DNA of 64,000 nucleotides from VRUE01 sp963824215 (GCA_963824215.1 CAWGOE010000001.1:62001-126000), one strand, 5' to 3'. Shown: positions 25,318-33,754, counted from the stretch's first letter. Translations and numbers: made by a program. Notes: generated by a model from the letters alone, not told the origin.

Positions 25318-26550
25318 ATGAAAAGAGCTGCCGCATGCCTAGCCGTGCTTGCGCTGCTCCTGCTGCCGGCTACCGCCAGCGCCAAGAGCATCTGCCAGCA
25401 GATGCGCGATCGATTGTTAGCTGGCGGAGGAACCGCCAGTGGCTTGTTCGTTATCGACGCGGAAACCGGCAAGGCGGTATGTGCGCGGGCTGCCAAGCAG
25501 CCGCGCTCGCTGGCATCGAATACGAAGCTGTTCACGACGGCGGCTGCGCTCTCGAGGTTCGGGCCGGAGCACCGCATCGTCACCCAGCTCCTCTCCGACG
25601 GGGGAGTTGGCTTCAACGGGGTGCTGCGCGGCAGCCTCTACTTGCAGGGGGCGGGCGATCCGGCGCTCGGGACGCCGTCCTTCTATGACCGCTACCAGGG
25701 CGGGCTGGGGACCAATCTCTTTTCGTTGAAGGCGCAGTTGCGGGCCGCCGGGGTTCGCAGCGTCACCGGTCGCCTCTACGCCGACGACACGATCTTCGAT
25801 CGTCTCCGTGGGGTCGCCGATTCCGGCTACGCGACCAGTCCCTACGTCGGCCCGCTCTCCGGCCTCTCATTCAACTCCGGCTATCGCGGCTCGATCAGCC
25901 AGGGGTTCGCTTCCGACCCAGCCACGCTGGCGGCCTCAAAGCTGGCGCGCGCGTTCGACAACGCTGGAATCTCGATCCGCACGGCGGTCGCCCGCGGCGT
26001 CACCCCCTCAGGGGCCAAACCACTCGCCAGCGTTCGCTCGCCGACGATGAGCCGCATCGTCGAGATGACCAACGTCTACTCCCACAACTTCTTCGCCGAG
26101 ATGCTGGTCAAGCTGCTCGGCGCCCGCTTTGGCGGGGCGGGAACCACCGCGGCGGGAACCGAGGTGGTCGAGCGCTTCGCCCGCAGCAGCGGCTCGGCGA
26201 TCCAGGCCATGGACGGCTCCGGCCTGACCCGCGGCAATCGCGCCTCGCCGTTCGCCGTCGTGCAGCTGTTGCAAGCGATGCGCACGAGCGACGTCGAGGA
26301 TGAGTTCATCCAGGGCCTGGCGCTCACCGGCCAGGAGGGAACGGTCGCCGACCGCACCGAGGGAACCGCCGCCTACGGCCGCTGCCGCACCAAGACCGGC
26401 ACCCTGACCGGGGTCAGCGCCCTCTCCGGCTACTGCTTCAACCGCAGCGGCAGGGTGATGGCCTTCTCGATTTTGATGGCCAGCGTCAGCGATCTCTACG
26501 CGGCCCACTACGAGCAAGACAAGATCGCCGCCCTGGTCGCCTCCTACTAA
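25318..26550 (+). CDS. dacB: D-alanyl-D-alanine carboxypeptidase/endopeptidase, PBP4 (peptidase S13)
   Basis: 410 aa from ATG 25318. Signal peptide MKRAAACLAVLALLLLPATASA. Catalytic motifs: S67-x-x-K70 in SNTKLF, SxN in VYSHNFF, and KTG in TKTGTLTG. This is the class C penicillin-binding protein order; the enzyme trims peptidoglycan stem peptides outside the membrane. A very long in-frame extension upstream (to 24013) is antisense to the patatin gene and is not used. The structured repeat at 25154-25275 lies 42 bp upstream and probably within the promoter or leader. Confidence 0.92.
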   Translation: MKRAAACLAVLALLLLPATASAKSICQQMRDRLLAGGGTASGLFVIDAETGKAVCARAAKQPRSLASNTKLFTTAAALSRFGPEHRIVTQLLSDGGVGFNGVLRGSLYLQGAGDPALGTPSFYDRYQGGLGTNLFSLKAQLRAAGVRSVTGRLYADDTIFDRLRGVADSGYATSPYVGPLSGLSFNSGYRGSISQGFASDPATLAASKLARAFDNAGISIRTAVARGVTPSGAKPLASVRSPTMSRIVEMTNVYSHNFFAEMLVKLLGARFGGAGTTAAGTEVVERFARSSGSAIQAMDGSGLTRGNRASPFAVVQLLQAMRTSDVEDEFIQGLALTGQEGTVADRTEGTAAYGRCRTKTGTLTGVSALSGYCFNRSGRVMAFSILMASVSDLYAAHYEQDKIAALVASY

Positions 26551-26553
26551 GGC

Positions 26554-28569
26554 CTATCCAAGCAACGCCCGAAGGCCAGCCTCGTCGAGGACCTCGACCT
26601 CCAGTTTCTCCGCTTTGGCCAGCTTTGAGCCCGGGTTTTCGCCGGCGACGACGTAGTCGGTTTTCTTCGAGACCGAGTTGACCACCTTACCCCCGGCGGC
26701 CTTGATCAGGGCACCGGCCTCCTCCCGGGTCAGCCCCGGCAGGGTGCCGGTGAGGACCAGGGTCTTCCCGTCCAAGGGACCGCCGGAGGCGCGCCGTTCG
26801 GAGGCGTCTTGCTCCAGCCGCAACCCTTTCTCACGCAGCTTCTCGACCAGCTGCCAGGTTGGCTCATCGGCGAGCGACTCGGCGATCTGCACCGCCATGA
26901 TCGGGCCGACACCCTCGACCTCCTCGATCTGCTCGGGGTCGGCTTCGTGCAGGGCGTCGATCGAGCCAAAGTGATCGGCCAGCGCCTCGGCGGTGACGTA
27001 GCCGACGCCGGGCAGGCCGAGCGCGTATAGGACACGCTTAAAGGGGCGCTCGCGCGAGGAATCAATTGCTGCCAGGAGGTTGCGGACGGAGGTCTCTGCG
27101 AAGCGATCCATCGCCGTCAGCTGTTCCTTGCCGAGCGCGTAGATGTCGGCGACGTCGGCGATCAGGGCCTCCTCGAGGAAGCGCATCGCCTGCTTCTCGC
27201 CGAAGCCATCGATGTCCATCGCCCCCTTGCTGACGAAGTGCTTGACGTGCTGGAAGGACTGGCCGGGGCAGCCGGTGCGGTTGGGGCAGATCGAGAACAC
27301 GGCGCCCTCGGGCTTGATCGTCTCGGTCCCGCAGGCTGGGCACTTCTTCGGTGGCTTCGGTTTGCGCGCACCCCTCTTGCGTTTCTGCACGAGCGGCGAG
27401 ACCACCTGCGGGATCACGTCCCCGGCCCGCATCACCACCACCTCGTCGCCGACGCGCACGTCCTTGCGGGCCAGGTCCTCCTCATTGTGCAGGGTCGCCG
27501 TCGAGACAGTGACGCCGCCGACATGGACAGGCTCGAGCATCGCAAACGGCACCAGGTGACCGGTGCGGCCGACGTTCCAGACGACGCTGTTCATCCGCGT
27601 CGTCGCCGTCGTCGGCGGGAACTTCCAGGCGATCGCCCAGCGCGGCTCGCGTCCGACCACGCCCAGCTCGCGCCAGAGTGCCCGCTCGTCGATCTTGACC
27701 ACGACCCCGTCGATCTCGTAGTCGAGCGTCTCGCGCCGCTGCTCCCACCAGTGACAGCGCTCGACCACTCCCTCGACGCCCTGGTGATGGTCGGTATCGG
27801 GGTTGATCTTGAAGCCGCGCTCGTCGAGCCACTCGATCTCGTCCATGTGGGTGGCGAGGTCGAGACCGCGCACGGCGCCGATCCCGTAGCACCAGATGGA
27901 GAGGGGCCGTTTCGCCGCTAGGGCGGGATCCAACTGGCGGATAGACCCGGCGGCGGAGTTACGGGGGTTGGCAAAGGTCGGTTCCTCGGCTTCGGCGCGC
28001 CGCTCGTTGAGCGCTTTGAAGGCGGGGATCGGCAGGTAGATCTCGCCGCGGACTTCGATCAGCTCCGGGGCTTTGGGAATTCGCAGCGGCACCGAGCCGA
28101 TCGTGCGCAGGTTCTGGGTCACGTCCTCGCCGATGCGGCCGTCGCCCCGGGTCGCGCCGCGGACCAGTACCCCGTTCTCGTAAGTGAGGGAGACGGCGAG
28201 GCCGTCGATCTTGGGCTCAGTCGTGTAGCTGAACTCCGAGGCAGTGATGTCGAGCCGCTTCAGGTAGTTGGCGAGGCGGTTCTCCCAGGCGCGCAGCTCC
28301 TCCTCGTTGCGGGCGTTGCCAAGCGAGAGCATCTGCTCGTGGTGCTCAACCTGCTCGAAGCGGTCCAGTGGCGGCGCCCCAACTCGCTGGGTGGGGGAGT
28401 CGGGAGTGCGCAGCTCGGGATTGTCGGCCTCGATCGCCCGCAGCTCGTCGAGCAGGGCGTCGTACTCATCGTCGCCGATCTCCGCTTCATCGTGGACGTA
28501 GTAGAGCCGGTTGTGGCGCTCCAGCTCCTGCCGCAGCTCGGCGGCTCGCTGTACGTCGGCTTCGCTCAC
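26554..28569 (-). CDS. ligA: NAD-dependent DNA ligase LigA
   Basis: 671 aa, GTG start overlapping the surE TGA (GTGA). Domain Ia with RLYYVHDEAEIGDDEYD, adenylation domain with K120 in EPKIDGLA, OB fold, Zn finger CPACG ... CPNRTGCPGQ (four Cys), helix-hairpin-helix repeats (ALGLPGVGYVTAEALADHFGS, IEEVEGVGPIMAVQIAESLAD), and C-terminal BRCT (GPLDGKTLVLTGTLPGLTREEAGALIKAAGGKVVNSVSKKTDYVV). It seals nicks in replication and repair. Translationally coupled to surE. Confidence 0.97.
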   Translation of the reverse strand: MSEADVQRAAELRQELERHNRLYYVHDEAEIGDDEYDALLDELRAIEADNPELRTPDSPTQRVGAPPLDRFEQVEHHEQMLSLGNARNEEELRAWENRLANYLKRLDITASEFSYTTEPKIDGLAVSLTYENGVLVRGATRGDGRIGEDVTQNLRTIGSVPLRIPKAPELIEVRGEIYLPIPAFKALNERRAEAEEPTFANPRNSAAGSIRQLDPALAAKRPLSIWCYGIGAVRGLDLATHMDEIEWLDERGFKINPDTDHHQGVEGVVERCHWWEQRRETLDYEIDGVVVKIDERALWRELGVVGREPRWAIAWKFPPTTATTRMNSVVWNVGRTGHLVPFAMLEPVHVGGVTVSTATLHNEEDLARKDVRVGDEVVVMRAGDVIPQVVSPLVQKRKRGARKPKPPKKCPACGTETIKPEGAVFSICPNRTGCPGQSFQHVKHFVSKGAMDIDGFGEKQAMRFLEEALIADVADIYALGKEQLTAMDRFAETSVRNLLAAIDSSRERPFKRVLYALGLPGVGYVTAEALADHFGSIDALHEADPEQIEEVEGVGPIMAVQIAESLADEPTWQLVEKLREKGLRLEQDASERRASGGPLDGKTLVLTGTLPGLTREEAGALIKAAGGKVVNSVSKKTDYVVAGENPGSKLAKAEKLEVEVLDEAGLRALLG

Positions 28570-29375
28570 GCCGCCGGGGCGCTCGCCGCCAGCATCTCCT
28601 CGAAGCGCCAGCCGCGCAGCCGGTTCAGGCCACCGTGATCGGTGAGGTCGAAGTGGATCGGCGTGACCGCAATCCGCCCCTGCGAGACCGCCATCAGGTC
28701 GGTTTCCTCGAGCTCCTTGAAGCCGGGTTGCCAGCCGTAGATCTCATAGCGGCGCCGCCCGTTCTCCTCCTCTCCGACCAATTTCAGCTCGTCGTTGTAG
28801 ACGCGTTTGCCGAGCTTGGTCACCTCAACCCCCTTCGGCTCACCGGCCGGGCAGTTGACGTTGATTAGCGTCGCCTCCGGCATCGGCTCGTGCTCCAGCG
28901 CGGCGACTAACTGGGCGACGAAGGGTGCTGCGACCGAGAAGTCGAACTGGCCGCTGACGTAGCCCATGCCACCGCCCGAGGATTGCTGGGAGACAGCCAC
29001 GGCGGGAATGCCAAGGACGATGCCCTCGAAAGCGGCAGCGACCGTGCCCGAGTAGGTGATGTCGTCGCCGAGATTGGCGCCGTGGTTGATCCCCGAGACG
29101 ATCAGGTCGGGCCGGTGGCCGACCAAGCCCAGCTCGGCGAAGCGGACGCAGTCGACCGGCGTGCCGTCGGTGGCGAAGCCCCGATCGCCGTCGCCGAACT
29201 CGACCTCCTCGACCGTCAGCGGCGAGCGGGTCGTGATGCTGCGCGCGGTTGCGCTGCGGTTCGAGTCGGGCGCGATCACGTCGACGTCGACGCCGTCGAG
29301 CTCGCGCAGGGCGCGGCGGGCCGCCTGCAGGCCGGGGGCCGAAATTCCGTCATCGTTCGTCAGCAGCACTCGCAT
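28566..29375 (-). CDS. surE: 5'/3'-nucleotidase SurE
   Basis: 269 aa from ATG 29375. MRVLLTNDDGISAPGL is the N-terminal metal-binding motif (two Asp), with Ser and Asn ligands further on in NRSATARSIT and VSGINHGANLGDDITYSGTV. This matches the metal-dependent nucleoside monophosphate phosphatase family. ligA starts within its stop codon, so the pair is one operon. The divergent space to truA holds two structured repeats. Confidence 0.96.
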   Translation of the reverse strand: MRVLLTNDDGISAPGLQAARRALRELDGVDVDVIAPDSNRSATARSITTRSPLTVEEVEFGDGDRGFATDGTPVDCVRFAELGLVGHRPDLIVSGINHGANLGDDITYSGTVAAAFEGIVLGIPAVAVSQQSSGGGMGYVSGQFDFSVAAPFVAQLVAALEHEPMPEATLINVNCPAGEPKGVEVTKLGKRVYNDELKLVGEEENGRRRYEIYGWQPGFKELEETDLMAVSQGRIAVTPIHFDLTDHGGLNRLRGWRFEEMLAASAPAA

Positions 29376-29390
29376 CAAAGGCGATTCTAG

Positions 29391-29510
29391 GGACGGGACA
29401 GGGGGTGTCCGGGCGTTGCTGGGTTTTCGCCAGCTGCGCTCGCTTCTCTCGTTTAGCGGACAGGGCGAAAAGAGGACGCCGCTGCCGCCCGGACACCCCC
29501 TGTCCCGTCC
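29391..29510 (+). repeat. Structured hairpin repeat family 1, copy b
   Basis: Perfect 24-bp outer arms (29391-29414 with 29487-29510) of a sequence different from copy a. Core: GTTGCTGGG (29415-29423), inner stem TTTTCGCC (29424-29431) with GGCGAAAA (29464-29471), GAGGACGCCGCTGCC (29472-29486). The core is identical to copy a while arms and apical loop are not. It lies between the divergent surE and truA genes. Confidence 0.8.
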
Positions 29511-29529
29511 TCTCGAGCGCAACCGAGAC

Positions 29530-29572
29530 GTGTCTGAGCTTTTGGGGCATAGGCGCCCATAAGCTCAGACAC
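29530..29572. repeat. Short hairpin repeat family 3, copy b
   Basis: Perfect 12-bp stem GTGTCTGAGCTT (29530-29541) / AAGCTCAGACAC (29561-29572) with a 19-nt loop. It is related to the hairpin at 6108-6157. It lies 34 bp upstream of the truA start, so in this copy it cannot be a simple terminator of an upstream plus-strand gene. Confidence 0.6.
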
Positions 29573-29605
29573 CCCCCGCTGTTTAGACGCGGGCATACTG
29601 CGCGC

Positions 29606-30340
29606 GTGGCTACGGTGCGGCTGGACATCGAATATGACGGCGCGAGGTTTAAGGGATGGGCGGCTCAGCCTGGATTACGGACTGTGCAGGGGGAGCTGGA
29701 GGCGGCGCTGGCTACGGTGCTGCGGGAGCCGGTGCAGCTAACGGTGGCTGGGCGGACCGATACTGGGGTGCATGCGCTGGGGCAGGTCGCGAGCTTCGTT
29801 ACCGAGGCGGAGGTGCGGGAGGATCTGGCTCGGCGGCTTAACGGCGTCGGGCCAAATGACATCGCCGTAACCGCCGCTAGCCCAGTTGAGGATGGATTCG
29901 ATGCGAGGCACAGCGCCAAGTCGCGCAGCTACCGCTACCGCGTCCTAGCGCGCTCCGCCCCAAGCCCCTTCGAGCAGGGCCGAGCCCTCTGGTGGCCCCA
30001 CCGAATCGACCTGGAAGCGCTCGAAGCCTGCGCCGCCGCCCTCCCAGGCAACCACAACTTCACCGCCTTCACCCCAACCCAAACCGACCACATCCGCTTC
30101 GACCGAGACATCCTCGCCGCCCGCTGGACCCAGGAGGGCAACATCCTCACCTTCCGCATCACCGCCGACGCCTTCATGCGCAACATGGTGAGGATCCTGG
30201 TCGGCACCATGCTCGAAGTAAGCAACAGCCGCCGCTCAGTAGACAGCTTCACGAATCTCCTAGAAGGCGCCTCCCGCTCGGAAGCAGGCGACACGGCCCC
30301 ACCCCACGGCCTTTACCTAGAGTCGGTCAACTACACGTAA
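29606..30340 (+). CDS. truA: tRNA pseudouridine(38-40) synthase TruA
   Basis: 244 aa from GTG 29606. LDIEYDGARFKGWAAQPGLRTVQGELEAAL opens the fold. The catalytic Asp is in AGRTDTGVHALGQVASF, and NFTAFTPTQ and ITADAFMRNMVRILVGTMLE are the tRNA-binding side. A CATACT box lies 6 nt upstream, which would fit a leaderless start. In many bacteria truA follows rplQ in the alpha operon; here it is on the opposite strand, convergent with rplQ, with a repeat between. Confidence 0.96.
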   Translation: MATVRLDIEYDGARFKGWAAQPGLRTVQGELEAALATVLREPVQLTVAGRTDTGVHALGQVASFVTEAEVREDLARRLNGVGPNDIAVTAASPVEDGFDARHSAKSRSYRYRVLARSAPSPFEQGRALWWPHRIDLEALEACAAALPGNHNFTAFTPTQTDHIRFDRDILAARWTQEGNILTFRITADAFMRNMVRILVGTMLEVSNSRRSVDSFTNLLEGASRSEAGDTAPPHGLYLESVNYT

Positions 30341-30417
30341 CCGACTTTGACCCCCCTCTGGGGTGGTCAATATCCGATGCGCTTGTGTGCCGGCGCTGCT
30401 CGACAAGCTGCCGATGA

Positions 30418-30538
30418 GAAGGGCCCGGGGGTGTCGGGCCGGCAGCGGCGTCCTCTTTCCGCCCCACGGGGTCCGAGGCGACAGCCGCAGTGTCCAGTGG
30501 CGGAAACCCAGCAACGGCCCGACACCCCCGGGCCCTTC
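30418..30538 (-). repeat. Structured hairpin repeat family 1, copy c (reverse orientation)
   Basis: Perfect 23-bp outer arms (30418-30440 with 30516-30538). Read on the minus strand the core is GTTGCTGGG (30507-30515), inner stem TTTCCGCC / GGCGGAAA (30499-30506 and 30456-30463) and GAGGACGCCGCTGCC (30441-30455). The inner stem differs from copies a and b by a paired T-A to C-G change that keeps pairing. It fills the space between the convergent truA and rplQ genes. Confidence 0.8.
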
Positions 30539-30550
30539 CCAACCGACGCG

Positions 30551-30904
30551 CTAAACGAGCTCGAGATAGACCATCTCGGTCGAATCCGACCGGCGCGGAC
30601 CGAGCTTGACGATCCGCGTGTACCCGCCCGGCCGCTCCGTGTACCGCGGCGCGACCTCCTCGAACAGCTTGTGCACGATGAACTTGTCGTTGTGCAGCGT
30701 CGCCAGGGCCTGACGGCGAGCGTGAAGGTCGCCGCGCTTGGCCAGCGTGATCAGCTGCTCGACCTCGGGCTTGACCGCCTTGGCCTTTGCCTGGCTGGTC
30801 TTGATCCGCTCGTGCTCGATCAGCTGCTTGGAGAGGTTGGAGAGAAGCGACTCCCGATGCGACGCGTCACGACTCAGTTTGTTTCGCTTCTTGCGGTGGC
30901 GCAT
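30551..30904 (-). CDS. rplQ: 50S ribosomal protein L17
   Basis: 117 aa. MRHRKKRNKLSRDASHRESLLSNLSKQLIEHERIKTSQAKAKAVKPEVEQLITLAKRG is the classic L17 N-terminal half, and the C-terminus YTRIVKLGPRRSDSTEMVYLELV is also typical. It is the last gene of the alpha operon, 29 bp after rpoA. L17 is at the exit-tunnel side of the 50S subunit. No extension is present, unlike several other ribosomal proteins here. Confidence 0.97.
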   Translation of the reverse strand: MRHRKKRNKLSRDASHRESLLSNLSKQLIEHERIKTSQAKAKAVKPEVEQLITLAKRGDLHARRQALATLHNDKFIVHKLFEEVAPRYTERPGGYTRIVKLGPRRSDSTEMVYLELV

Positions 30905-30933
30905 CGGGGTTCCTTGCCTCGCTCGCTGCTTCC

Positions 30934-31926
30934 TCAGTCCGCCTGAAGGTCGAGTCCGCGGGACTGCAGGGTCTCGATCACTTCCTCGATCGACTTCGAG
31001 CCAAAGTTGGGGATCGCGTTCAGCTCAGAGCGAGTCTTGCGCACGAGGTCGCCAACCGTCTGCACGCCGGCCCGCTTGAGGCAGTTGTAGGAGCGCACGC
31101 CTAGCTCCAACTCCTCAATCAGGATCTCGTCGAGACCGTTGTTAGCAGCGGACCCGACCGCATCGCCAGCGCCGAGGGACAGCCCGTCGCCACCGGGGAG
31201 CGGCGCGGCTATTGCTTCGCGCGCGGTCAGCTCCTCAACCCGCTCGGCGTCGGTGAAGATCGCCAGCGTCTTGATCAGGATCTCCGAGGCCTCGCGCAAC
31301 GCGGCGGCCGGCTCGATCGAGCCGTCGGTCTCGAGCTCCAGGGTCAATTTGTCGAAGTCGGTGCGCTGCCCCACGCGGGCGGTCGCAACCGAGTACGAGG
31401 CACGGCGAATCGGCGAGAAGATCGAGTCGATCGGAATCACGCCGATCGGTTGATCGTCGGACTTGTTCTCCTCGGCGGGCGAGTAGCCGCGGCCGCGACC
31501 GATCGTCAGGTAGACCTCGAGCTTGGTTTTCTTCTCCAAGGTTGCAATCGGCGCATCGGGGTTGAGGATCTCCACCCCGGAAGGCAGATCGATGTCCTTG
31601 GCCTTGACCTCGCCGGGACCGGTGGCAACCAGCGGCGCCTCGACCTCGTCGGCATCGGTGTGCATGCGAACGACGAGATCCTTCAAGTTGAGAATGATGT
31701 CGGTGACGTCCTCCTTGACGCCGGGCACGCTGGAGAACTCGTGCGCGACGCCCTCGATGCGGACGCTGGTGACGGCGGCGCCGCCCAGTGAGGAGAGCAG
31801 GACGCGCCGAAGGCCGTTACCGAAGGTGTAGCCGAACCCCTTGTCGAGGGGCTCGATCGTGAACGTGCCGCGGCGGTCATCCGCCGTGTCTGCGGTGATA
31901 CGAGGGACCTGAAAGTCAGTGGTCAT
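30934..31926 (-). CDS. rpoA: DNA-directed RNA polymerase alpha subunit
   Basis: 330 aa. The N-terminal dimerisation domain (FTIEPLDKGFGYTFGNGLRRVLLSSLGGAAVTSVRIEGVAHEFSSVPGVKEDVTDIILNLK) and the C-terminal alphaCTD with helix-hairpin-helix DNA contacts (LELGVRSYNCLKRAGVQTVGDLV, IPNFGSKSIEEVIETL) are complete. The linker between them carries a polar stretch near residues 235-260. It stands 40 bp after rpsD, and the usual rpsM-rpsK-rpsD-rpoA-rplQ order is kept. Confidence 0.98.
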   Translation of the reverse strand: MTTDFQVPRITADTADDRRGTFTIEPLDKGFGYTFGNGLRRVLLSSLGGAAVTSVRIEGVAHEFSSVPGVKEDVTDIILNLKDLVVRMHTDADEVEAPLVATGPGEVKAKDIDLPSGVEILNPDAPIATLEKKTKLEVYLTIGRGRGYSPAEENKSDDQPIGVIPIDSIFSPIRRASYSVATARVGQRTDFDKLTLELETDGSIEPAAALREASEILIKTLAIFTDAERVEELTAREAIAAPLPGGDGLSLGAGDAVGSAANNGLDEILIEELELGVRSYNCLKRAGVQTVGDLVRKTRSELNAIPNFGSKSIEEVIETLQSRGLDLQAD

Positions 31927-31966
31927 GAGTTCCTTGCGTATGGGTGTTTCAGAAATCGGGTCCGGA

Positions 31967-32587
31967 CTACTTGGAATACAGCTCGACGATCAGCTGCTCC
32001 TGCACCGGCGCCGAGATCTCCGCGCGCTCTGGGAGGCGCAGGACCTTGGCGGTAAGCGAGTCGTGGTCGGCCTGCAGCCAGGCCGGCACGGTCGAGACGA
32101 GCTCGGTCGCTTTGCGAATCGTGTCGGTGGCCGCCGAGCCCGACTTGATCGAGATCACGTCCTCGGGGCGCACTTGGTAGGAGGGAACGTCGACGCGGCG
32201 CCCGTTGACCATCCAGTGGCCATGGCCCACCAGCTGCCGGGCCTGACGCCGCGATGCGGCGAAGCCCAGTCGCACCAAGACGTTGTCGAGGCGGGACTCG
32301 AGCAGGCGCAGCAGGTTCTCACCGGTGACGCCCTCCTGGCGCGAGGCCTTGTCGTAATAAGCGCGAAACTGGCTCTCAAGCACCTGGTAGTAGCGACGCG
32401 TCTTCTGCTTCTCGCGTAGCTGCACGCGGTACTCGGACTGGCGCATGCGGCCGCGGCCGTGGTCGCCGGGTGGGTAGGAGCGGCGCTCAACGCCGCACTT
32501 GTCGGTGAAGCAGCGCTCACCCTTGAGGAAGAGCTTCTGTCCCTCGCGGCGGCACTGCTTGCACTGGGCCGAGGTATCGCGGGCCAT
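31967..32587 (-). CDS. rpsD: 30S ribosomal protein S4
   Basis: 206 aa. Zinc-ribbon (C+) form: C9-x2-C12 in CKQCRREGQKLFLKGERC with C26 and C31 in RCFTDKC. S4 fold with SRQEGVTGENLLRLLESRLDNVLVRLGFAASRRQARQLVGHGHW carrying the S4 RNA-binding domain. The ATG overlaps the rpsK TAA (TAATG). S4 nucleates 30S assembly and in many bacteria represses the alpha operon; no matching leader is identified here. Confidence 0.97.
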   Translation of the reverse strand: MARDTSAQCKQCRREGQKLFLKGERCFTDKCGVERRSYPPGDHGRGRMRQSEYRVQLREKQKTRRYYQVLESQFRAYYDKASRQEGVTGENLLRLLESRLDNVLVRLGFAASRRQARQLVGHGHWMVNGRRVDVPSYQVRPEDVISIKSGSAATDTIRKATELVSTVPAWLQADHDSLTAKVLRLPERAEISAPVQEQLIVELYSK

Positions 32588-32988
32588 TAGACGCGCCTCC
32601 GCTTCTTCGGGCGGCAGCCGTTGTGAGCCTGGGGCGAGACATCCTTGACCGTGGTCACGTCGAGACCCGCGGCCTGCAGCGAGCGGATCGCCGTCTCGCG
32701 GCCCGAACCGGCGCCCTTGGCGAAGACCTCGACTTTTTCGAGCCCGTGTTCCATCCCCTTCTTGGCCGCCGCGTCGGCAGTGACCTGGGCGGCAAACGGG
32801 GTCGACTTGCGCGAGCCTTTGAAGCCAGCCGAGCCGGCCGACTCCCAGGCGATCACGTTGCCCTGGGGGTCGGTCAGGGTGACGATGGTGTTGTTGAAGG
32901 AAGTCTTGATGTGGGCCTGGCCGTAGGCGATGTTCTTTTTCACCCGGCGGCGGGTGCGACCTTTACTGGGTTTTTTGGCGGTTGCCAT
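32587..32988 (-). CDS. rpsK: 30S ribosomal protein S11
   Basis: 133 aa. A basic start (KKPSKGRTRRRVKKN) leads into GQAHIKTSFNNTIVTLTDPQGNVIAWESAGSAGFKGSRKSTPFAAQ. The C-terminus has AIRSLQAAGLDVTTVKDVSPQAHNGCRPKKRRRV, the normal S11 end. It overlaps rpsD by one base and follows rpsM by 13 bp. S11 binds the 16S platform with S6, S15 and S18. Confidence 0.98.
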   Translation of the reverse strand: MATAKKPSKGRTRRRVKKNIAYGQAHIKTSFNNTIVTLTDPQGNVIAWESAGSAGFKGSRKSTPFAAQVTADAAAKKGMEHGLEKVEVFAKGAGSGRETAIRSLQAAGLDVTTVKDVSPQAHNGCRPKKRRRV

Positions 32989-33001
32989 CGTCTCCTCTGC
33001 C

Positions 33002-33373
33002 TTACACCTTGCGCTTGCCGGCGACGCTCATCCGGCGCGGACCCTTGCGGCCACGCGCGTTGGTCTTCGTCCGCTGACCGCGGACAGGGAGGCCGCGACG
33101 GTGCCGCAGCCCCCGGTAGGCGCCGATCTCCATCAGTCGTTTTACGTCCTGGGAGCGCTCGCGCCGCAGATCGCCCTCGACCTCGCGCCGCTCGACTGCC
33201 TCACGCAGTTTCACGACCTCTTCCTCAGTCAGATCCTTGACCGAAGTGTTGGGATCGATCTTGGTCTCGGCGAGGATGTCGGCAGCGGTCGACCGGCCGA
33301 TGCCAAAGATGTAAGTGAGCCCGATTTCAACCCGCTTGTTGACCGGGATGTTGATCCCCGCGATACGCGCCAT
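33002..33373 (-). CDS. rpsM: 30S ribosomal protein S13
   Basis: 123 aa, beginning MARIAGINIPVNKRVEIGLTYIFGIGRSTA and ending in the basic tail RGLPVRGQRTKTNARGRKGPRRMSVAGKRKV, both diagnostic of S13. Located in the 30S head and contacts 5S rRNA/L5. It follows rpmJ by 3 bp, so rpmJ and rpsM are coupled; the expected infA upstream of rpmJ is absent. Confidence 0.98.
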   Translation of the reverse strand: MARIAGINIPVNKRVEIGLTYIFGIGRSTAADILAETKIDPNTSVKDLTEEEVVKLREAVERREVEGDLRRERSQDVKRLMEIGAYRGLRHRRGLPVRGQRTKTNARGRKGPRRMSVAGKRKV

Positions 33374-33376
33374 CGA

Positions 33377-33490
33377 TCAGCCCTGCCGCTGCTTGTGACG
33401 CGGGTTTTGGCAGATCACTAGGACCGCACCATTACGGCGGATTACCTTGCACTTTTCGCACATCGGCTTTACGGAAGCTCGGACCTTCAT
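33377..33490 (-). CDS. rpmJ: 50S ribosomal protein L36
   Basis: 37 aa, ATG 33490. MKVRASVKPMCEKCKVIRRN... contains the complete zinc knuckle C11-x2-C14 ... C27-x4-H32 of the C+ form. Normal length. The long minus-strand frame upstream to 33973 is not coding. It is the first gene of the alpha cluster after a 343-bp gap that holds the multibranched structure. Confidence 0.95.
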   Translation of the reverse strand: MKVRASVKPMCEKCKVIRRNGAVLVICQNPRHKQRQG

Positions 33491-33625
33491 CGCTCCGGTG
33501 GTTGTCTCGACTACAGGACTCCCGCCCGCCCCATGAGTCGGGCAAGCGGGCACGAACAAACGGCCCTCAGGGCCGACCGGGAAAGATAGCAGGGGACGGG
33601 CTTCGAGACGGTCTCGGCTGGTGCA

Positions 33626-33754
33626 GACGGGTGGGGTCGTCGGGGGAATTGACCACCGCGCGTTGCGCGGTGGAATCTGGAGCGCGGCTACGCCGCGCAA
33701 TTGACAGATTGCATGTCGCCGCTTCGCGACATTCCCCCGATGACCCCACCCGTC
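33626..33754. ncRNA. Multibranched hairpin structure in the map-rpmJ gap (candidate structured RNA or repeat)
   Basis: Outer 24-bp arms 33626-33649 and 33731-33754 pair with only one wobble. Inside are three hairpins: CCACCGCGC/GCGCGGTGG (33653-33673), an AATCTG/CAGATT stem (33674-33679, 33705-33710) enclosing GCGCGGC/GCCGCGC (33682-33698), and ATGTCGC/GCGACAT (33713-33732). Most of the remaining 33491-33833 gap shows no gene; in particular no infA reading frame was found. A transcribed element, an RNA-processing site or a mobile repeat are all possible. Confidence 0.6.

Noticed and set aside
24013..26550. 845-codon plus-strand frame fused to the PBP4 gene
   Set aside because: The first ~435 codons are antisense to the patatin gene and cross a structured repeat; the real start has a signal peptide at 25318.
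25154..30538. CRISPR array or IS ends for the family-1 repeats
   Set aside because: Copies are kilobases apart, of different orientation, with no spacers, no target-site duplications seen and no transposase.
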